A stretch of 64,000 nt of DNA, taken from assembly GCF_030846195.1 (NCBI RefSeq), contig NZ_JAVCWH010000009.1:21001-85000 (forward strand), written 5' to 3'. Positions 8,292 through 15,996 of the stretch are shown one piece after another. The notes beneath the pieces are model-generated. The model did not search any database. It saw nothing but the letters and a program-made list of their open reading frames with translations, and was not told where the DNA came from. Position 1 is the first letter of the stretch. The number at the start of each line of letters is the position of its first letter. This stretch comes from Paracoccus yibinensis (GTDB taxonomy: Bacteria; Pseudomonadota; Alphaproteobacteria; Rhodobacterales; Rhodobacteraceae). A program made the translations under genes and the position numbers.

Positions 8292-8678
8292 TCAGGTAGC
8301 TAGAGCCTGGATTACCCGGCATTCAGATACCTTGCCTCGTTTGCATTCTCTGACCATTCGGGATAGTTCATCCTGCAGAAGACGCAGAGGGGCAATGCGG
8401 CTTTCGACTGCCTCAAGCTGCTCTTGGGCAATGCGGCTCGCATCTTCACACGATGCTTCTGGCCGCTCTTGCAAGGCCAGCAGGATGCGGATGCTTGGCA
8501 GATCAAAGCCAAGCTCACGAGCATGGCGGATGAAGCCCAAACGTTCGGCATCGACGGGGCTGTAGGTGCGTCGTCCGTTCAGCTGGCGAGCAGGCTTTGG
8601 CAAAACCCCAATACGCTCATAATAGCGGATCGTCTCAATGTTCACGCCTGCCTGCCGGGATAAATCGCCGATCTGCAT
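8292..8678 (-). CDS. MerR-family metal-responsive regulator, second copy
   Basis: 128 residues, winged HTH (NIETIRYYERIGVLPKP), with Cys77, Cys112 and Cys120 at the divalent-metal positions but without the extra Cys/His tail of the 7838 protein. It is divergent from the CDF transporter gene at 8748, with a perfect operator dyad in between (8693-8709). The two MerR genes converge, giving a mirrored layout: ATPase - MerR - MerR - CDF. Likely controls the CDF-LspA pair. Confidence 0.9.
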   Translation of the reverse strand: MQIGDLSRQAGVNIETIRYYERIGVLPKPARQLNGRRTYSPVDAERLGFIRHARELGFDLPSIRILLALQERPEASCEDASRIAQEQLEAVESRIAPLRLLQDELSRMVRECKRGKVSECRVIQALAT

Positions 8679-8687
8679 CTTTTTGCC

Positions 8688-8718
8688 TTGCTCCTGTAGT
8701 CGCTACAGGTTGTAGCAG
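8688..8718 (+). promoter_or_regulatory. MerR-activated promoter of the CDF-lspA operon
   Basis: Plus strand: -35 TTGCTC (8688-8693), 19-bp spacer, -10 TAGCAG (8713-8718). The spacer region carries CCTGTAG-TCG-CTACAGG with perfect 7-bp arms (8693-8709). Placed between the divergent MerR gene and the CDF gene whose ATG is at 8748. Confidence 0.75.
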
Positions 8719-8747
8719 GGCAAGGCTAGAGTTTCGAGGACCAACGA

Positions 8748-9617
8748 ATGGCCGCTGCAACCGACACAATCCGCTATCACATCACGGGCATGGACTGTGC
8801 GTCCTGCGCCGCCAAGATCGAGGGCGCGGCTCGCAAGGTTGAAGGCGTTGGCGATGTGAAGGTATCGATTGCCTCGCAGATCATGACGCTCAATGTCGAT
8901 GATCCACAGGCGCGGCTTCCTGTTGTTGAGCAGGCGGTAACAAGCCTGGGTTATCAGCTTGACCGCATTGGCCAGCCCAAGGTGGCCGGGGCGGAGGCTG
9001 ATGAGGATGACGACAAGATCCCTGACCTGTCTCACGTTACCCCCGCCTACAAGCGCGCACTCTGGATCGTCGTCCTGCTTAATGTCGGCTATGGCGTGAT
9101 CGAGATCATCGGTAGCTTTCTGTCGGGTTCGCAGGCCCTACAGGCGGACGCGCTCGATTTCGTAGGCGACGGCCTGATTTCCTTCCTCGGCCTTATCGCA
9201 GTGGGCTGGGGTCTCGCGGCTCGCGCCAAGGCGGCCCTGCTGCAAGGTGTGTTCCTGGGCCTTCTCGGGCTTGGCGTGATCGGCTCGACGCTCTACCGCG
9301 TCTTTGTCGAGCATCAGCCGGAAACCTTCCTGATGGGCGGCTTTGCAGTCGTGGCCTTCATCGTCAATGTGGCTGCCGCCCTGGTGCTGCTGCCGCACCG
9401 CAAGGGCGATGCCAATATGCGCGCTGTCTGGCTGTTCTCGCGCAACGATGCGATTGGCAACCTTGCTGTGGTCGTCGCGGCCGTCCTCGTCTGGGCGCTC
9501 GGCTCACCCTGGCCGGATCTTCTGGTGGCGTTCGCCGTGGCGGGCCTGTTCCTGCAATCGGCGTGGGCGATCATCCGGGATGCGCGCTCTGACCTCAAAC
9601 AGGCGGGCCGTGCATGA
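8748..9617 (+). CDS. HMA-domain/CDF cation efflux fusion protein
   Basis: 289 residues. Residues 8-75 form an HMA domain (GMDCASC, Cys17 and Cys20) like that of metal ATPases; residues about 103-282 are a CDF-type six-helix transporter with membrane metal-site Asp residues (ALDFVGDG, Asp137 and Asp141; second motif SRNDAIGN). There is almost no CDF cytoplasmic tail. CDF proteins export divalent metal by proton exchange; the HMA may feed metal to the pore. Overlaps lspA by four bases (ATGA), the same pairing as in lead/zinc operons of other proteobacteria. Confidence 0.88.
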   Translation: MAAATDTIRYHITGMDCASCAAKIEGAARKVEGVGDVKVSIASQIMTLNVDDPQARLPVVEQAVTSLGYQLDRIGQPKVAGAEADEDDDKIPDLSHVTPAYKRALWIVVLLNVGYGVIEIIGSFLSGSQALQADALDFVGDGLISFLGLIAVGWGLAARAKAALLQGVFLGLLGLGVIGSTLYRVFVEHQPETFLMGGFAVVAFIVNVAAALVLLPHRKGDANMRAVWLFSRNDAIGNLAVVVAAVLVWALGSPWPDLLVAFAVAGLFLQSAWAIIRDARSDLKQAGRA

Positions 9618-10093
9618 AAATGGTTTGGCCTATACTCATCATTGCCTTTGGAGCCGCGCTTGATCTTGCAGCAAAGCTATGGGCGCGCGCCTCCCTCGAA
9701 CCCTATGGCGCAGCGACCGAATTTCTGCCCTTTGTCGCGCTGCGTCTGACCTTCAACCATGGGGTTTCGTTCAGCCTGCTTTCGTTCGAGGGTGAAGCTG
9801 CGCGACTCACAGTGCTGCTCGCTACGGCCGCGCTGACAGCGGCTTTCGCGCTCTGGGCTTTTAGATCGGAAGGCTTAGAGCGCATCGCCGGCTCTTTCGT
9901 CGTGGCAGGGGCGCTTGCCAATGTCATTGACCGTGCAGTGTATGGAACAGTGACCGACTATCTCGATCTGCACTTTGGGGCATGGCACCCCTTTGTGTTC
10001 AATCTTGCAGATGTATGGATCACGGCCGGGGCCATCTTGCTGTTTTTCTGCCAATTCGGCCGGAAGCAAAGCAGCGTTGCCGTGAGGAACTGA
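9614..10093 (+). CDS. lspA: Signal peptidase II (LspA)
   Basis: 159 residues, usual family length, four membrane helices. The catalytic aspartates are seen as Asp106 in NVIDR and Asp133 in FNLADVW, with the TFNHGVSFS block before them. LspA removes the signal peptide of prolipoproteins. An accessory copy fused transcriptionally to a metal transporter is known from pbr-like lead operons, where it takes part in metal handling in the envelope. The overlap with the CDF gene implies coupled translation. Confidence 0.9.
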   Translation: MKMVWPILIIAFGAALDLAAKLWARASLEPYGAATEFLPFVALRLTFNHGVSFSLLSFEGEAARLTVLLATAALTAAFALWAFRSEGLERIAGSFVVAGALANVIDRAVYGTVTDYLDLHFGAWHPFVFNLADVWITAGAILLFFCQFGRKQSSVAVRN

Positions 10094-10206
10094 TCTAAAA
10101 CCACGTAAATCGTGCCCTTAATGCTCTCGCCGTGCGGCCCGCTCCAACTCCCATTCGCGCGCTTATGCGGGACGTCGGCTAGCAAGATGTTCCATCATAT
10201 GCAGTC

Positions 10207-10327
10207 TACCAGTGCTGCGGAATAGACTCATGCTCCTCAGGGGAACGTAGACAAGCGTCTGAGCTTTGGTCCAGGCCGCGAAGATCATCAGCAGTAGCAA
10301 TGCAAGAGGGGTTAATCACAGCGCTTG
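10207..10327 (-). pseudogene. Decayed copy of a small secreted-protein gene
   Basis: On the minus strand this stretch aligns with the intact small gene at 50618-50827: the same run TPLALLL.MI.AA...KA.TLV.VPPE, but with one extra base near the start (GATTAACCCC against GATTACCCC), one missing C before CCTGAGG, and an early stop after IPQHW. The match ends abruptly at about 10327, where IS21-type sequence begins. Confidence 0.5.
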
Positions 10328-11161
10328 TGGATTGCTGAGGAGCGGCTCCGCGTGCATTTGTTTGTCGGCACCCTCGGCTACTCGCGCCGAATGCATATCC
10401 GTCCGTCGCTCCGCGAGCGGCAGATGGACTGGTTCGAGGGTATGGAGGAGACCTTTCTGCGCTTTAGAGGTGTGCCGACCCAGATCCTGTTTGACAACGC
10501 CAAGGCCTTGGTTGAGCACCATGACGCGGCGACACGCGAGGTCCGGTTCAACGGCCGGCTTCACGCTTTTGCCCGCTACTGGGGCTTCAAGCCGAAGGCC
10601 TGCGCTCCCTATCGAGCCCGCACAAAGGGTAAGGATGAACGTGGCGTTGGTTATGTGAAGCACAATGCGATCGCCGGCCGGCGCTTCCCGTCCTGGGGCG
10701 CGTTTGTTGCCCATCTCGACCGGTGGAATCGAGAGGTTGCCGATCAGCGTGTGCATGGCACAACCGGCGAATTGCCGATCGTGCGGTTTGCCGATGAGGC
10801 CGGTGCGCTTCGCCCCTTGGGCGGCCGTGCTCCGTTCGGTCAGTTGCGCGACCTGATCCGCAAGGTTCGTCCCGACTGCGCAATCGACCTTGATACCAAC
10901 AGCTACTCGGTGCCCTGGCGCCTGGTTGGCGAGACCGTGCAGGTCATGGTCCTTGCGGGCCGTGTGATCGTGCGCCACGCCGGCGATGTGGTGGCCGATC
11001 ATCCGGTCTGCGAGAGCCGCCACCAGCGGATCACCGACAAGGCGCATCTGATCGGGCTGATTGGTGGCGGGCCAATCCAGGAGGAAGCGCCGAGTGTCCA
11101 GACACCTGCCTTGCTGCGCCCGCTTGCCGAATATGAAGCGGTTGTCGGAGGAGGCTGGTGA
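10325..11161 (+). pseudogene. istA: IstA transposase, truncated at its N terminus
   Basis: 278 residues remain of a protein usually about 500 long. It begins inside the integrase core just before LGYSRR; the second catalytic Asp (FDN) and the Glu (KDERGVGYVK) are present, but the N-terminal helix-turn-helix and first Asp are lost. The C-terminal beta domain (SVPWRLVGE) is intact. It overlaps istB by four bases. Cannot be an active DDE transposase as it stands. Confidence 0.85.
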
Positions 11162-12016
11162 TGACAGCGGTCGATCACGAAACGCTGGTGGCAATGCTCG
11201 ACCGGCTCAAGCTCACGGCAATCCGGGACCAGCTTGATACCCTGCTGGATGAAGCTGCACGGTCTGACATGACCTTGCGTGAGGCCCTGGCCTTTCTGGT
11301 TCAGCGCGAGATCGCCCGGCGCGACGAGCGGCGCATCTCCATGGCAAGCAAGCTCGCCCAGTTTCCGTTCGTGCGTGAACTCGCGGGCTTTGAGTTTGAA
11401 GCGCAGCCTTCCTTGGATCCGGGACAGATCCGCGAACTCGCAACTTGCCGGTGGATCGCGCATGGCGACACGACACTGCTTCTGGGGCCACCGGGGACCG
11501 GGAAAACGCATCTGGCGGTCGCCCTGGGACGAGAAGCAATCCGGCAGAACCATTCGGTGCAGTTTGTGACTGCGGCCACCCTCGTGGCAATGTTGGCCAA
11601 GGGTCATGACGACGGCCTTCTTGAAAAGCAGCTGACGCAACTCAGCCGGCCCAAGCTCCTGATCATTGACGAGTTGGGCTATCTGCCCTTCGAGGCCAAC
11701 GCCGCCCATCTGTTCTTCCAACTGGTATCGCGCCGTTACGAGAAAGGCTCGATCCTGATCACGTCGAACCGTTCCGTCGGCGAGTGGGGCAGTGTGTTTG
11801 GCGACCCTGTGGTTGCAACGGCAATCCTTGACAGGCTGCTGCATCATTCAACGGTGATCACCATCCGCGGTGACAGCTACCGACTTCGCGAAAAGCGCAG
11901 GTCTGGTCTCCTGCAGAAGGCCGGGCCTGCGTTTGAAACCGACAAGGCCAACTATTCATGAAAGGGGGTCAATTCTTCATTTCGCCAAAAGGGTCAAATC
12001 TTCAGTTCGTTTGACA
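10328..12016 (+). mobile_element. IS21-family element, 5'-truncated
   Basis: Contains the 3' part of istA and a full istB in the normal overlapping order. The left end is missing: istA lacks its HTH and first catalytic Asp. The right end has repeated GGGTCAA-TTCTTCA / GGGTCAAA-TCTTCAG units (about 11964-12008), as expected of IS21-type multiple terminal repeats, ending near TTTGACA. Exact right boundary is an estimate. Confidence 0.75.
11158..11961 (+). CDS. istB: IstB-like ATP-binding protein
   Basis: 267 residues, normal length. AAA+ ATPase with Walker A GPPGTGKTHL (residues 109-118), Walker B LLIIDELGYLPF, and sensor ITSNRSVGEWGSVF. IstB is the helper ATPase that acts with IstA in IS21 transposition, choosing target DNA. 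Start overlaps istA (ATGA). Probably still translatable but useless without a complete IstA unless another IS21 copy exists in the genome. Confidence 0.92.
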   Translation: MMTAVDHETLVAMLDRLKLTAIRDQLDTLLDEAARSDMTLREALAFLVQREIARRDERRISMASKLAQFPFVRELAGFEFEAQPSLDPGQIRELATCRWIAHGDTTLLLGPPGTGKTHLAVALGREAIRQNHSVQFVTAATLVAMLAKGHDDGLLEKQLTQLSRPKLLIIDELGYLPFEANAAHLFFQLVSRRYEKGSILITSNRSVGEWGSVFGDPVVATAILDRLLHHSTVITIRGDSYRLREKRRSGLLQKAGPAFETDKANYS

Positions 12017-12156
12017 GGCGGAATGCGTTTGCCGTGTGATGGCTAGTCTATGCACTGGTGGGAGTTCGCCCTGTCCCGAGTTGGGCCTTAGCCGCCACTC
12101 AAGTCTGCCTGGATAAAGCGTACCCGGTCACCTTTCTGACGTTGGGCAGTGCCTGC

Positions 12157-12170
12157 GGTTCAATTGAACC
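12157..12170. repeat. 14-bp perfect palindrome next to the YqaA gene
   Basis: GGTTCAATTGAACC, with outer GCCTG (12151-12155) and CAGGC (12176-12180) arms around it. It follows the stop of the YqaA gene on the minus strand and may form its terminator, though no clear T run follows. Confidence 0.35.
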
Positions 12171-12174
12171 CCGG

Positions 12175-12609
12175 TCAGGCAAACCCCAATGTTGCTGCCG
12201 ACAGAACAAGGTAGCGCCCAATCTTTGCCACGCTGACGAGGAGCAGGAACGCCAAGAAGGGCTCGCGCAGCACTCCTGCAACGATCGTTAGCGGGTCGCC
12301 GATAATCGGCATCCAAGCCAGCAGTAGCGACCATCTGCCGTAGTGGCGATACCAGCCCTCTGCTCGTGTCAAAGAGGCCGGGCTCACCGGAAACCAGCGT
12401 CGGGATCGCAACCGTTCGATCCCTCGTCCAAGAAACCAGTTGACTATAGAGCCCAGCACATTGCCGACGCTCGCAACGGTCAACACCAGCCATGGCGGGT
12501 GGTCGGTCAGCAGAAGGCCAACTACCAGGATTTCGGATTGCGCGGGGAGCAATGTTGCTGCGGTGAAGGCTGCCACAAACAGGCCACCATAAACGGCAAG
12601 ATCAATCAT
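12175..12609 (-). CDS. YqaA/DedA-type membrane protein
   Basis: 144 residues with about four hydrophobic segments and the YqaA-family pattern of SEILVVGLLLT, SVGNVLGSIVNWFLGRG, WY.HYGRWSLLLAWMPIIGDPLT. Family members belong to the SNARE-associated/DedA superfamily of envelope membrane proteins, with roles suggested in lipid or ion transport. In metal islands YqaA genes often neighbour chromate genes. Its start overlaps the end of the broken chrB. Confidence 0.82.
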   Translation of the reverse strand: MIDLAVYGGLFVAAFTAATLLPAQSEILVVGLLLTDHPPWLVLTVASVGNVLGSIVNWFLGRGIERLRSRRWFPVSPASLTRAEGWYRHYGRWSLLLAWMPIIGDPLTIVAGVLREPFLAFLLLVSVAKIGRYLVLSAATLGFA

Positions 12610-12916
12610 GATCCCCCATCAGGCGCGCCGGGCCGACCACTGCCGATGCAGGTCGTCGATGGGGAGGCCGAACTCCATCGACATCACGTCGAAGCTGCAC
12701 AGCTTGACGCATTGACTGAAGACCCCCCAATGTCGAAAGGGATCCCGTTGTAACGCTCCGCCATGCCCTCCACCTTGGAGGGGCAACGAACAGGATCACC
12801 GCCCGCAGATCGACAAGGCGGCGGATGAGCCAGGGACAGGCAATGCGGTCGATCTTTAGCCGGGTGCGCGTGACCCAGACCATGCGTCCCTGCGCATCTC
12901 TGGTTGGCAGGGTCAC
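12602..12916 (-). pseudogene. chrB: Broken chromate resistance gene chrB (C-terminal domain)
   Basis: The frame opens with WVTRTRLKIDRIACPWLIRRLVD, a clear ChrB C-terminal domain signature, then loses the family sequence after AVILFVAPP. The missing continuation is found in other frames: AERYNGIPFDIGG around 12745-12785 and LCSFDVMSMEFGLPIDDLH around 12640-12700. So at least two frameshifts interrupt it, one beside a run of G. ChrB senses chromate or assists the ChrA pump; no chrA is present in the window. Confidence 0.75.
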
Positions 12917-12945
12917 AGGCAGCCCCTTCTATCGTTCTTCCCCAC

Positions 12946-13911
12946 TCAGGCGGCTCGCTCGACTTCGATCGTCAGATGTGAGAGGTCGTGGATATGCGAG
13001 AGCTTGGCGCGATAAGCAGCGGGCTCCAACGGCTCACTAGACCGGATTGCGACGATTGCGCCTTGGTGACCCGGGCCAAGTTGCCAGACATGCAGATCGG
13101 TCACCTGATCCGACCCTGTTTCCAATGCCGAGCGGATTTCTTCTGGTAAATCCTCTTCCTCCGGCACGTAGTCAAGCAGGACCCGGCCTGTGTCGCGGAT
13201 CAGCCCCCAGGACCAGCGTGCGATCACTGCCGCGCCGACAATGCCCATCATGGGGTCCAGCCAGTTCCATCCATACATGCTGCCAAGTGTCAGTGCCGCG
13301 ATCGCCAGCACAGAGGTCAAAGCATCGGCCAAGACGTGCAGATAGGCGGCACGCAGATTGTTGTCGGTCGCGTGACCATGGTGATGGCCATGCCCATGCT
13401 CATGATGCCCATGTCCATGATGGTGCCCGTGGCCATGATGGTGATGGCCGTGATCATCGCGCAGCAGCCAAGCGCAAAGAAGATTAACGAACAACCCAAT
13501 CACCGCCACGGCAATGGCCTGCTGGAAGCTGATGGCAATCGGGCTGTAGAACCGCATCAGGCTTTCCCAGCCGATCAGCAGGGCGATCAGCGCCAGCACG
13601 ACCGCACTCGCGAACCCCGCCAGATCCCCCATCTTGCCCGTGCCGAAGGTGAAGCGGGCATTGCGGGCGTTGCGCCGAGCATAGCGGTAAGCGAGCGCGG
13701 CAATCAGCATCGCTCCGGCATGGGTCGACATGTGCCAGCCGTCGGCAATCAGCGCCATCGAGCCAAAGATGCTGCCGGCGGTAATCTCGACCACCATCAT
13801 CGCGGCCGTGATGGCAATGACCAGCCAGGTCCGGCGTTCGTTCCGCTCGTGATTGTCGCCGAGGTAGACATGCTCGTGCGGACTGTCCAGGCGCGATGGA
13901 TGGATGTTCAT
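12946..13911 (-). CDS. dmeF: Ni/Co cation diffusion facilitator DmeF, copy 1
   Basis: 321 residues, six membrane helices, with metal-site residues in ADGWHMSTH (Asp57, His60, His64) and HVLADALTS (His192, Asp196), and a His-rich cytoplasmic loop at about 153-180. DmeF exports cobalt and nickel. Gene overlaps dmeR by four bases (ATGA). An inverted second copy lies at 33452-34435 and is interrupted by a stop codon, so this copy is the complete one. Confidence 0.92.
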   Translation of the reverse strand: MNIHPSRLDSPHEHVYLGDNHERNERRTWLVIAITAAMMVVEITAGSIFGSMALIADGWHMSTHAGAMLIAALAYRYARRNARNARFTFGTGKMGDLAGFASAVVLALIALLIGWESLMRFYSPIAISFQQAIAVAVIGLFVNLLCAWLLRDDHGHHHHGHGHHHGHGHHEHGHGHHHGHATDNNLRAAYLHVLADALTSVLAIAALTLGSMYGWNWLDPMMGIVGAAVIARWSWGLIRDTGRVLLDYVPEEEDLPEEIRSALETGSDQVTDLHVWQLGPGHQGAIVAIRSSEPLEPAAYRAKLSHIHDLSHLTIEVERAA

Positions 13912-14186
13912 TTGAGATAGGTCCTGATGATGTCGATCAATTCGCCTGCGGCCTCTCCGCGCACGGCATCCTCGTCCCGGTCCGGGTTCGAGACATGTTC
14001 GCGAATATGGTCCTCGATCAGCTCCGCCGTCAGGCCGCCGACCGCACCGCGGATGGAAGCAACCAGGTTCAGGACCTCGCCACAGGGCGCATCAGCCTCC
14101 AGGGATCGCTCGACAGCCTCAATTTGCCCTTTGAGGCGGCGGACGCGAGCCAGGAGTTTGGCTTTATGCTTTGCTGTATGACTCAT
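13908..14186 (-). CDS. dmeR: RcnR/CsoR-family Ni/Co repressor DmeR, copy 1
   Basis: 92 residues, all-helical CsoR/RcnR fold. The metal ligands match the RcnR type exactly: His3, Cys35, His60, His64. DmeR represses dmeRF until nickel or cobalt binds. A perfect 7-bp-arm dyad with G tracts overlaps the promoter 3 bases upstream of the ATG. The copy at 33177-33455 differs at 5 of 92 residues by eye, none of them a metal ligand. Confidence 0.92.
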   Translation of the reverse strand: MSHTAKHKAKLLARVRRLKGQIEAVERSLEADAPCGEVLNLVASIRGAVGGLTAELIEDHIREHVSNPDRDEDAVRGEAAGELIDIIRTYLK

Positions 14187-14188
14187 AC

Positions 14189-14207
14189 AATAGGGGGATA
14201 CCCTATT
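14189..14207 (-). promoter_or_regulatory. DmeR operator, copy 1
   Basis: AATAGGG-GGATA-CCCTATT: perfect 7-bp arms, centred on a G/C tract, immediately before the dmeR start. RcnR/CsoR-family repressors recognise such G-tract sites. The same element, with one arm mismatch, precedes the second dmeR (33156-33174). Confidence 0.75.
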
Positions 14208-14482
14208 TCAGGATGAGCGCAAGACTGTTTTCTGGGTTGCAGAAAGGCTTGGCGGTGTCGCAACGGCGAAACCTGGAGAGCGGATGGAATTTCCCCTGAG
14301 AAATCCTCTTTCGGACAGACCAACACCTCTACCAGTTGACGCGCCCATTCTTCCGGTGTCGGCGGGACTCGTTGAACCACCGCTTCTCGCTTGCCGATCA
14401 TGAGGATCACGCTTTACCAGAAGGGCGATCTTCTTAAGCTTGGGAGAGCAGGCTGAAAAAGGTCAGCCCGCTTTCGTAAGAC
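14208..14482. other. Intergenic stretch with an unassigned short frame
   Basis: Between the dmeR operator and the Csp-like gene. A minus-strand frame (14183-14410, 75 codons) runs across the operator and has no recognisable domain, so it is not called. No clear terminator was seen. Confidence 0.4.
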
Positions 14483-14884
14483 TTACTGCACTTCGTTTAG
14501 TGCGGCCTGGCAGGACTCGGCGCAGCGATTGCAGGACTTGGCACAGATGCGGCAGTGCTCGTGCATTTCCGCGTGCTGTTCGCACTCCTGAGCACATTTC
14601 TGACAAGCCAGCGCGCAGGCTTGGATGGCTGCCCGAAGAACCTCCACATTCGAGCCCGTGCGGCGCGAGGCCATGGCGCCGGTTGCGGCGCAGATATCGG
14701 CACAGTCAAGGTTCAGTCGAATGCACTGGCGAAGCTGATCGACCATCGGCTCGGCAAGGCAGGCGTCGGCGCAGGCTATGCAGGTCTGGGCGCAGCTGTA
14801 GCATTCCTCGATGCATTTCAGCAGGTTTTCCGCCGTGTTCCCCTGAACGTCAGGATGGGTACTGATCATGTCTCGAACATGCAT
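14483..14884 (-). CDS. Four-helix copper storage protein (Csp-like, DUF326)
   Basis: 133 residues with 18 cysteines, mostly in CxxxC and CxxC spacings along amphipathic helices (ECYSCAQTCIACADAC, CQKCAQEC, CRICAKSCNRC). This is the pattern of Csp proteins, whose four-helix bundles bind many Cu(I) ions inside the bundle. No signal peptide is seen from the ATG at 14884, so it is probably the cytosolic Csp3 type. The ATG is preferred over an upstream frame because GGAGAAAG precedes it. A G-tract dyad at 14921-14937 suggests CsoR control. Confidence 0.9.
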   Translation of the reverse strand: MHVRDMISTHPDVQGNTAENLLKCIEECYSCAQTCIACADACLAEPMVDQLRQCIRLNLDCADICAATGAMASRRTGSNVEVLRAAIQACALACQKCAQECEQHAEMHEHCRICAKSCNRCAESCQAALNEVQ

Positions 14885-14920
14885 GGTCTTTCTCCTTGCG
14901 GGTGGCAGGACCCTCCCAAC

Positions 14921-14937
14921 ATACAGGTGGGGGGTAT
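14921..14937 (-). promoter_or_regulatory. Candidate CsoR site upstream of the Csp gene
   Basis: ATAC-AGGTGGGGG-GTAT: an A/T-flanked G tract 37 bases upstream of the Csp start. CsoR-family repressors bind G-tract dyads, and a csoR gene ends 36 bases further on. Only the short ATAC/GTAT arms are symmetric. Confidence 0.4.
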
Positions 14938-14972
14938 TGTTCCCAGCTATTAGCGCGGCCGCGTAGCTACTC

Positions 14973-15245
14973 TTACCGACAAACCTTTCCGAAAACCTCG
15001 ACAAGCTCTCGGAACTTCTGCCGCTGCACTTCCGTGTCTTGAGACATGATGGCTTCGTCTACACAGCCGTCTGCATGGTCCTGAAGGATCAGCAGTTCCA
15101 CTTGCGAGAGCGCTGATCGGACCGCCATTGCCTGGTTCAAGATGTCGATGCAGTAGCGGTCTTCTTCAATCATGCGGGCTATGCCGCGAACCTGGCCTTC
15201 AAGACGAGCGAGCCGGTTGAGGGCTGCCTGCTTCCGATCCTTCAT
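14973..15245 (-). CDS. csoR: CsoR copper-sensing repressor
   Basis: 90 residues, CsoR/RcnR fold with the copper ligand set Cys32 (DRYC), His57 and Cys61 (LQDHADGC), the CsoR X-Y-Z triad. It releases DNA when Cu(I) binds. The ATG at 15245 is chosen over longer frames because homologous proteins start with this MKDRK-type segment. Divergent from a cytochrome c gene, with a TACCC-N4-GGGTA dyad between them. Confidence 0.9.
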   Translation of the reverse strand: MKDRKQAALNRLARLEGQVRGIARMIEEDRYCIDILNQAMAVRSALSQVELLILQDHADGCVDEAIMSQDTEVQRQKFRELVEVFGKVCR

Positions 15246-15344
15246 TCTCTCGCCATCCTTGCTGCTCTCACCCTGAACCTCAGGAATTTGGGAGAAGTTC
15301 CGACGGAACAATGGCCACAGCTTTTGGTTGGGGGGGCACAACCA

Positions 15345-15358
15345 TACCCCCAAGGGTA
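15345..15358. promoter_or_regulatory. Candidate CsoR operator between csoR and cytochrome c
   Basis: TACCC-CCAA-GGGTA, perfect 5-bp arms and G/C tract, lying between the divergent csoR (start 15245) and cytochrome c (start 15417) genes. Position and type fit a CsoR operator controlling both directions. Confidence 0.6.
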
Positions 15359-15416
15359 CCTCTCGAAGCCACTCGTCGCCCTCATGACCAGCAGAGCATG
15401 CACGAGGAGGACGCAC

Positions 15417-15974
15417 ATGAAGAAGCCGCTCGTTATCGGCCTGATCAGCGGGATCATCGGGACGATACTGCTGGCCATTATTGTCTGGCTGATCGTCGTT
15501 TACACGGGCACCTACAACGTGGCGGCCACAGATCCTCATCAGGATGCAGTCCGATGGAGCTTTGAGACGACGCTTCACCGCTCGGTGGCCCAGCGGGCTG
15601 AGGCCGTGGTGCTGCCCGAGGAAGTTTCGGAGGATCTCCTTTCTCAAGGTGCAAGCCACTATGCAGAAAGCTGTGCGCACTGCCATGGGGATCTCGGCCA
15701 GGAGCCTGCGGTCTGGTCTCAGGGAATGCGGCCCGAGCCGCCGCATTTGGTCGAGGCGGCAACCGAGTGGAGCACCGAAGAAATCCACTGGATCGTGACG
15801 AACGGCATCAAGATGTCCGGGATGCCGGCCTTTGGACCTCATCACACCCTGCAGGAGATCGCCGGCATCGCAGCCATCGTCAGCATGCTCCCCGGCCTGT
15901 CGGCGCAGGACTACCAGTCGCTAACCGGCAACCAGACGTCCGCCGACGAAGCTGCCGGCTCCGGACACCATTGA
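15417..15974 (+). CDS. Membrane-anchored cytochrome c
   Basis: 185 residues: N-terminal anchor helix (about 6-28), one heme site CAHCH (Cys86, Cys89, His90), likely Met ligand in MSGMPAFGP near residue 138. GAGGAGG ribosome site just upstream of the ATG at 15417. First gene after the CsoR-type dyad, and followed 22 bases later by a DUF305 gene. Probably passes electrons in the periplasm, perhaps to or from copper-oxidising enzymes; partner not identifiable. Confidence 0.88.
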   Translation: MKKPLVIGLISGIIGTILLAIIVWLIVVYTGTYNVAATDPHQDAVRWSFETTLHRSVAQRAEAVVLPEEVSEDLLSQGASHYAESCAHCHGDLGQEPAVWSQGMRPEPPHLVEAATEWSTEEIHWIVTNGIKMSGMPAFGPHHTLQEIAGIAAIVSMLPGLSAQDYQSLTGNQTSADEAAGSGHH

Positions 15975-15996
15975 CTTCAACAAGCAGGAGACGAAC

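Noticed and set aside
10316..11194. Minus-strand frame opposite istA
   Set aside because: Shadow of the transposase gene.
13380..13460. CAT/GTG-rich tandem-looking repeat
   Set aside because: It codes for the His-rich loop of DmeF, so it is a protein feature and not a CRISPR or separate repeat.
14183..14410. Minus-strand 75-codon frame upstream of dmeR
   Set aside because: Would cover the dmeR operator and promoter; no domain recognised.
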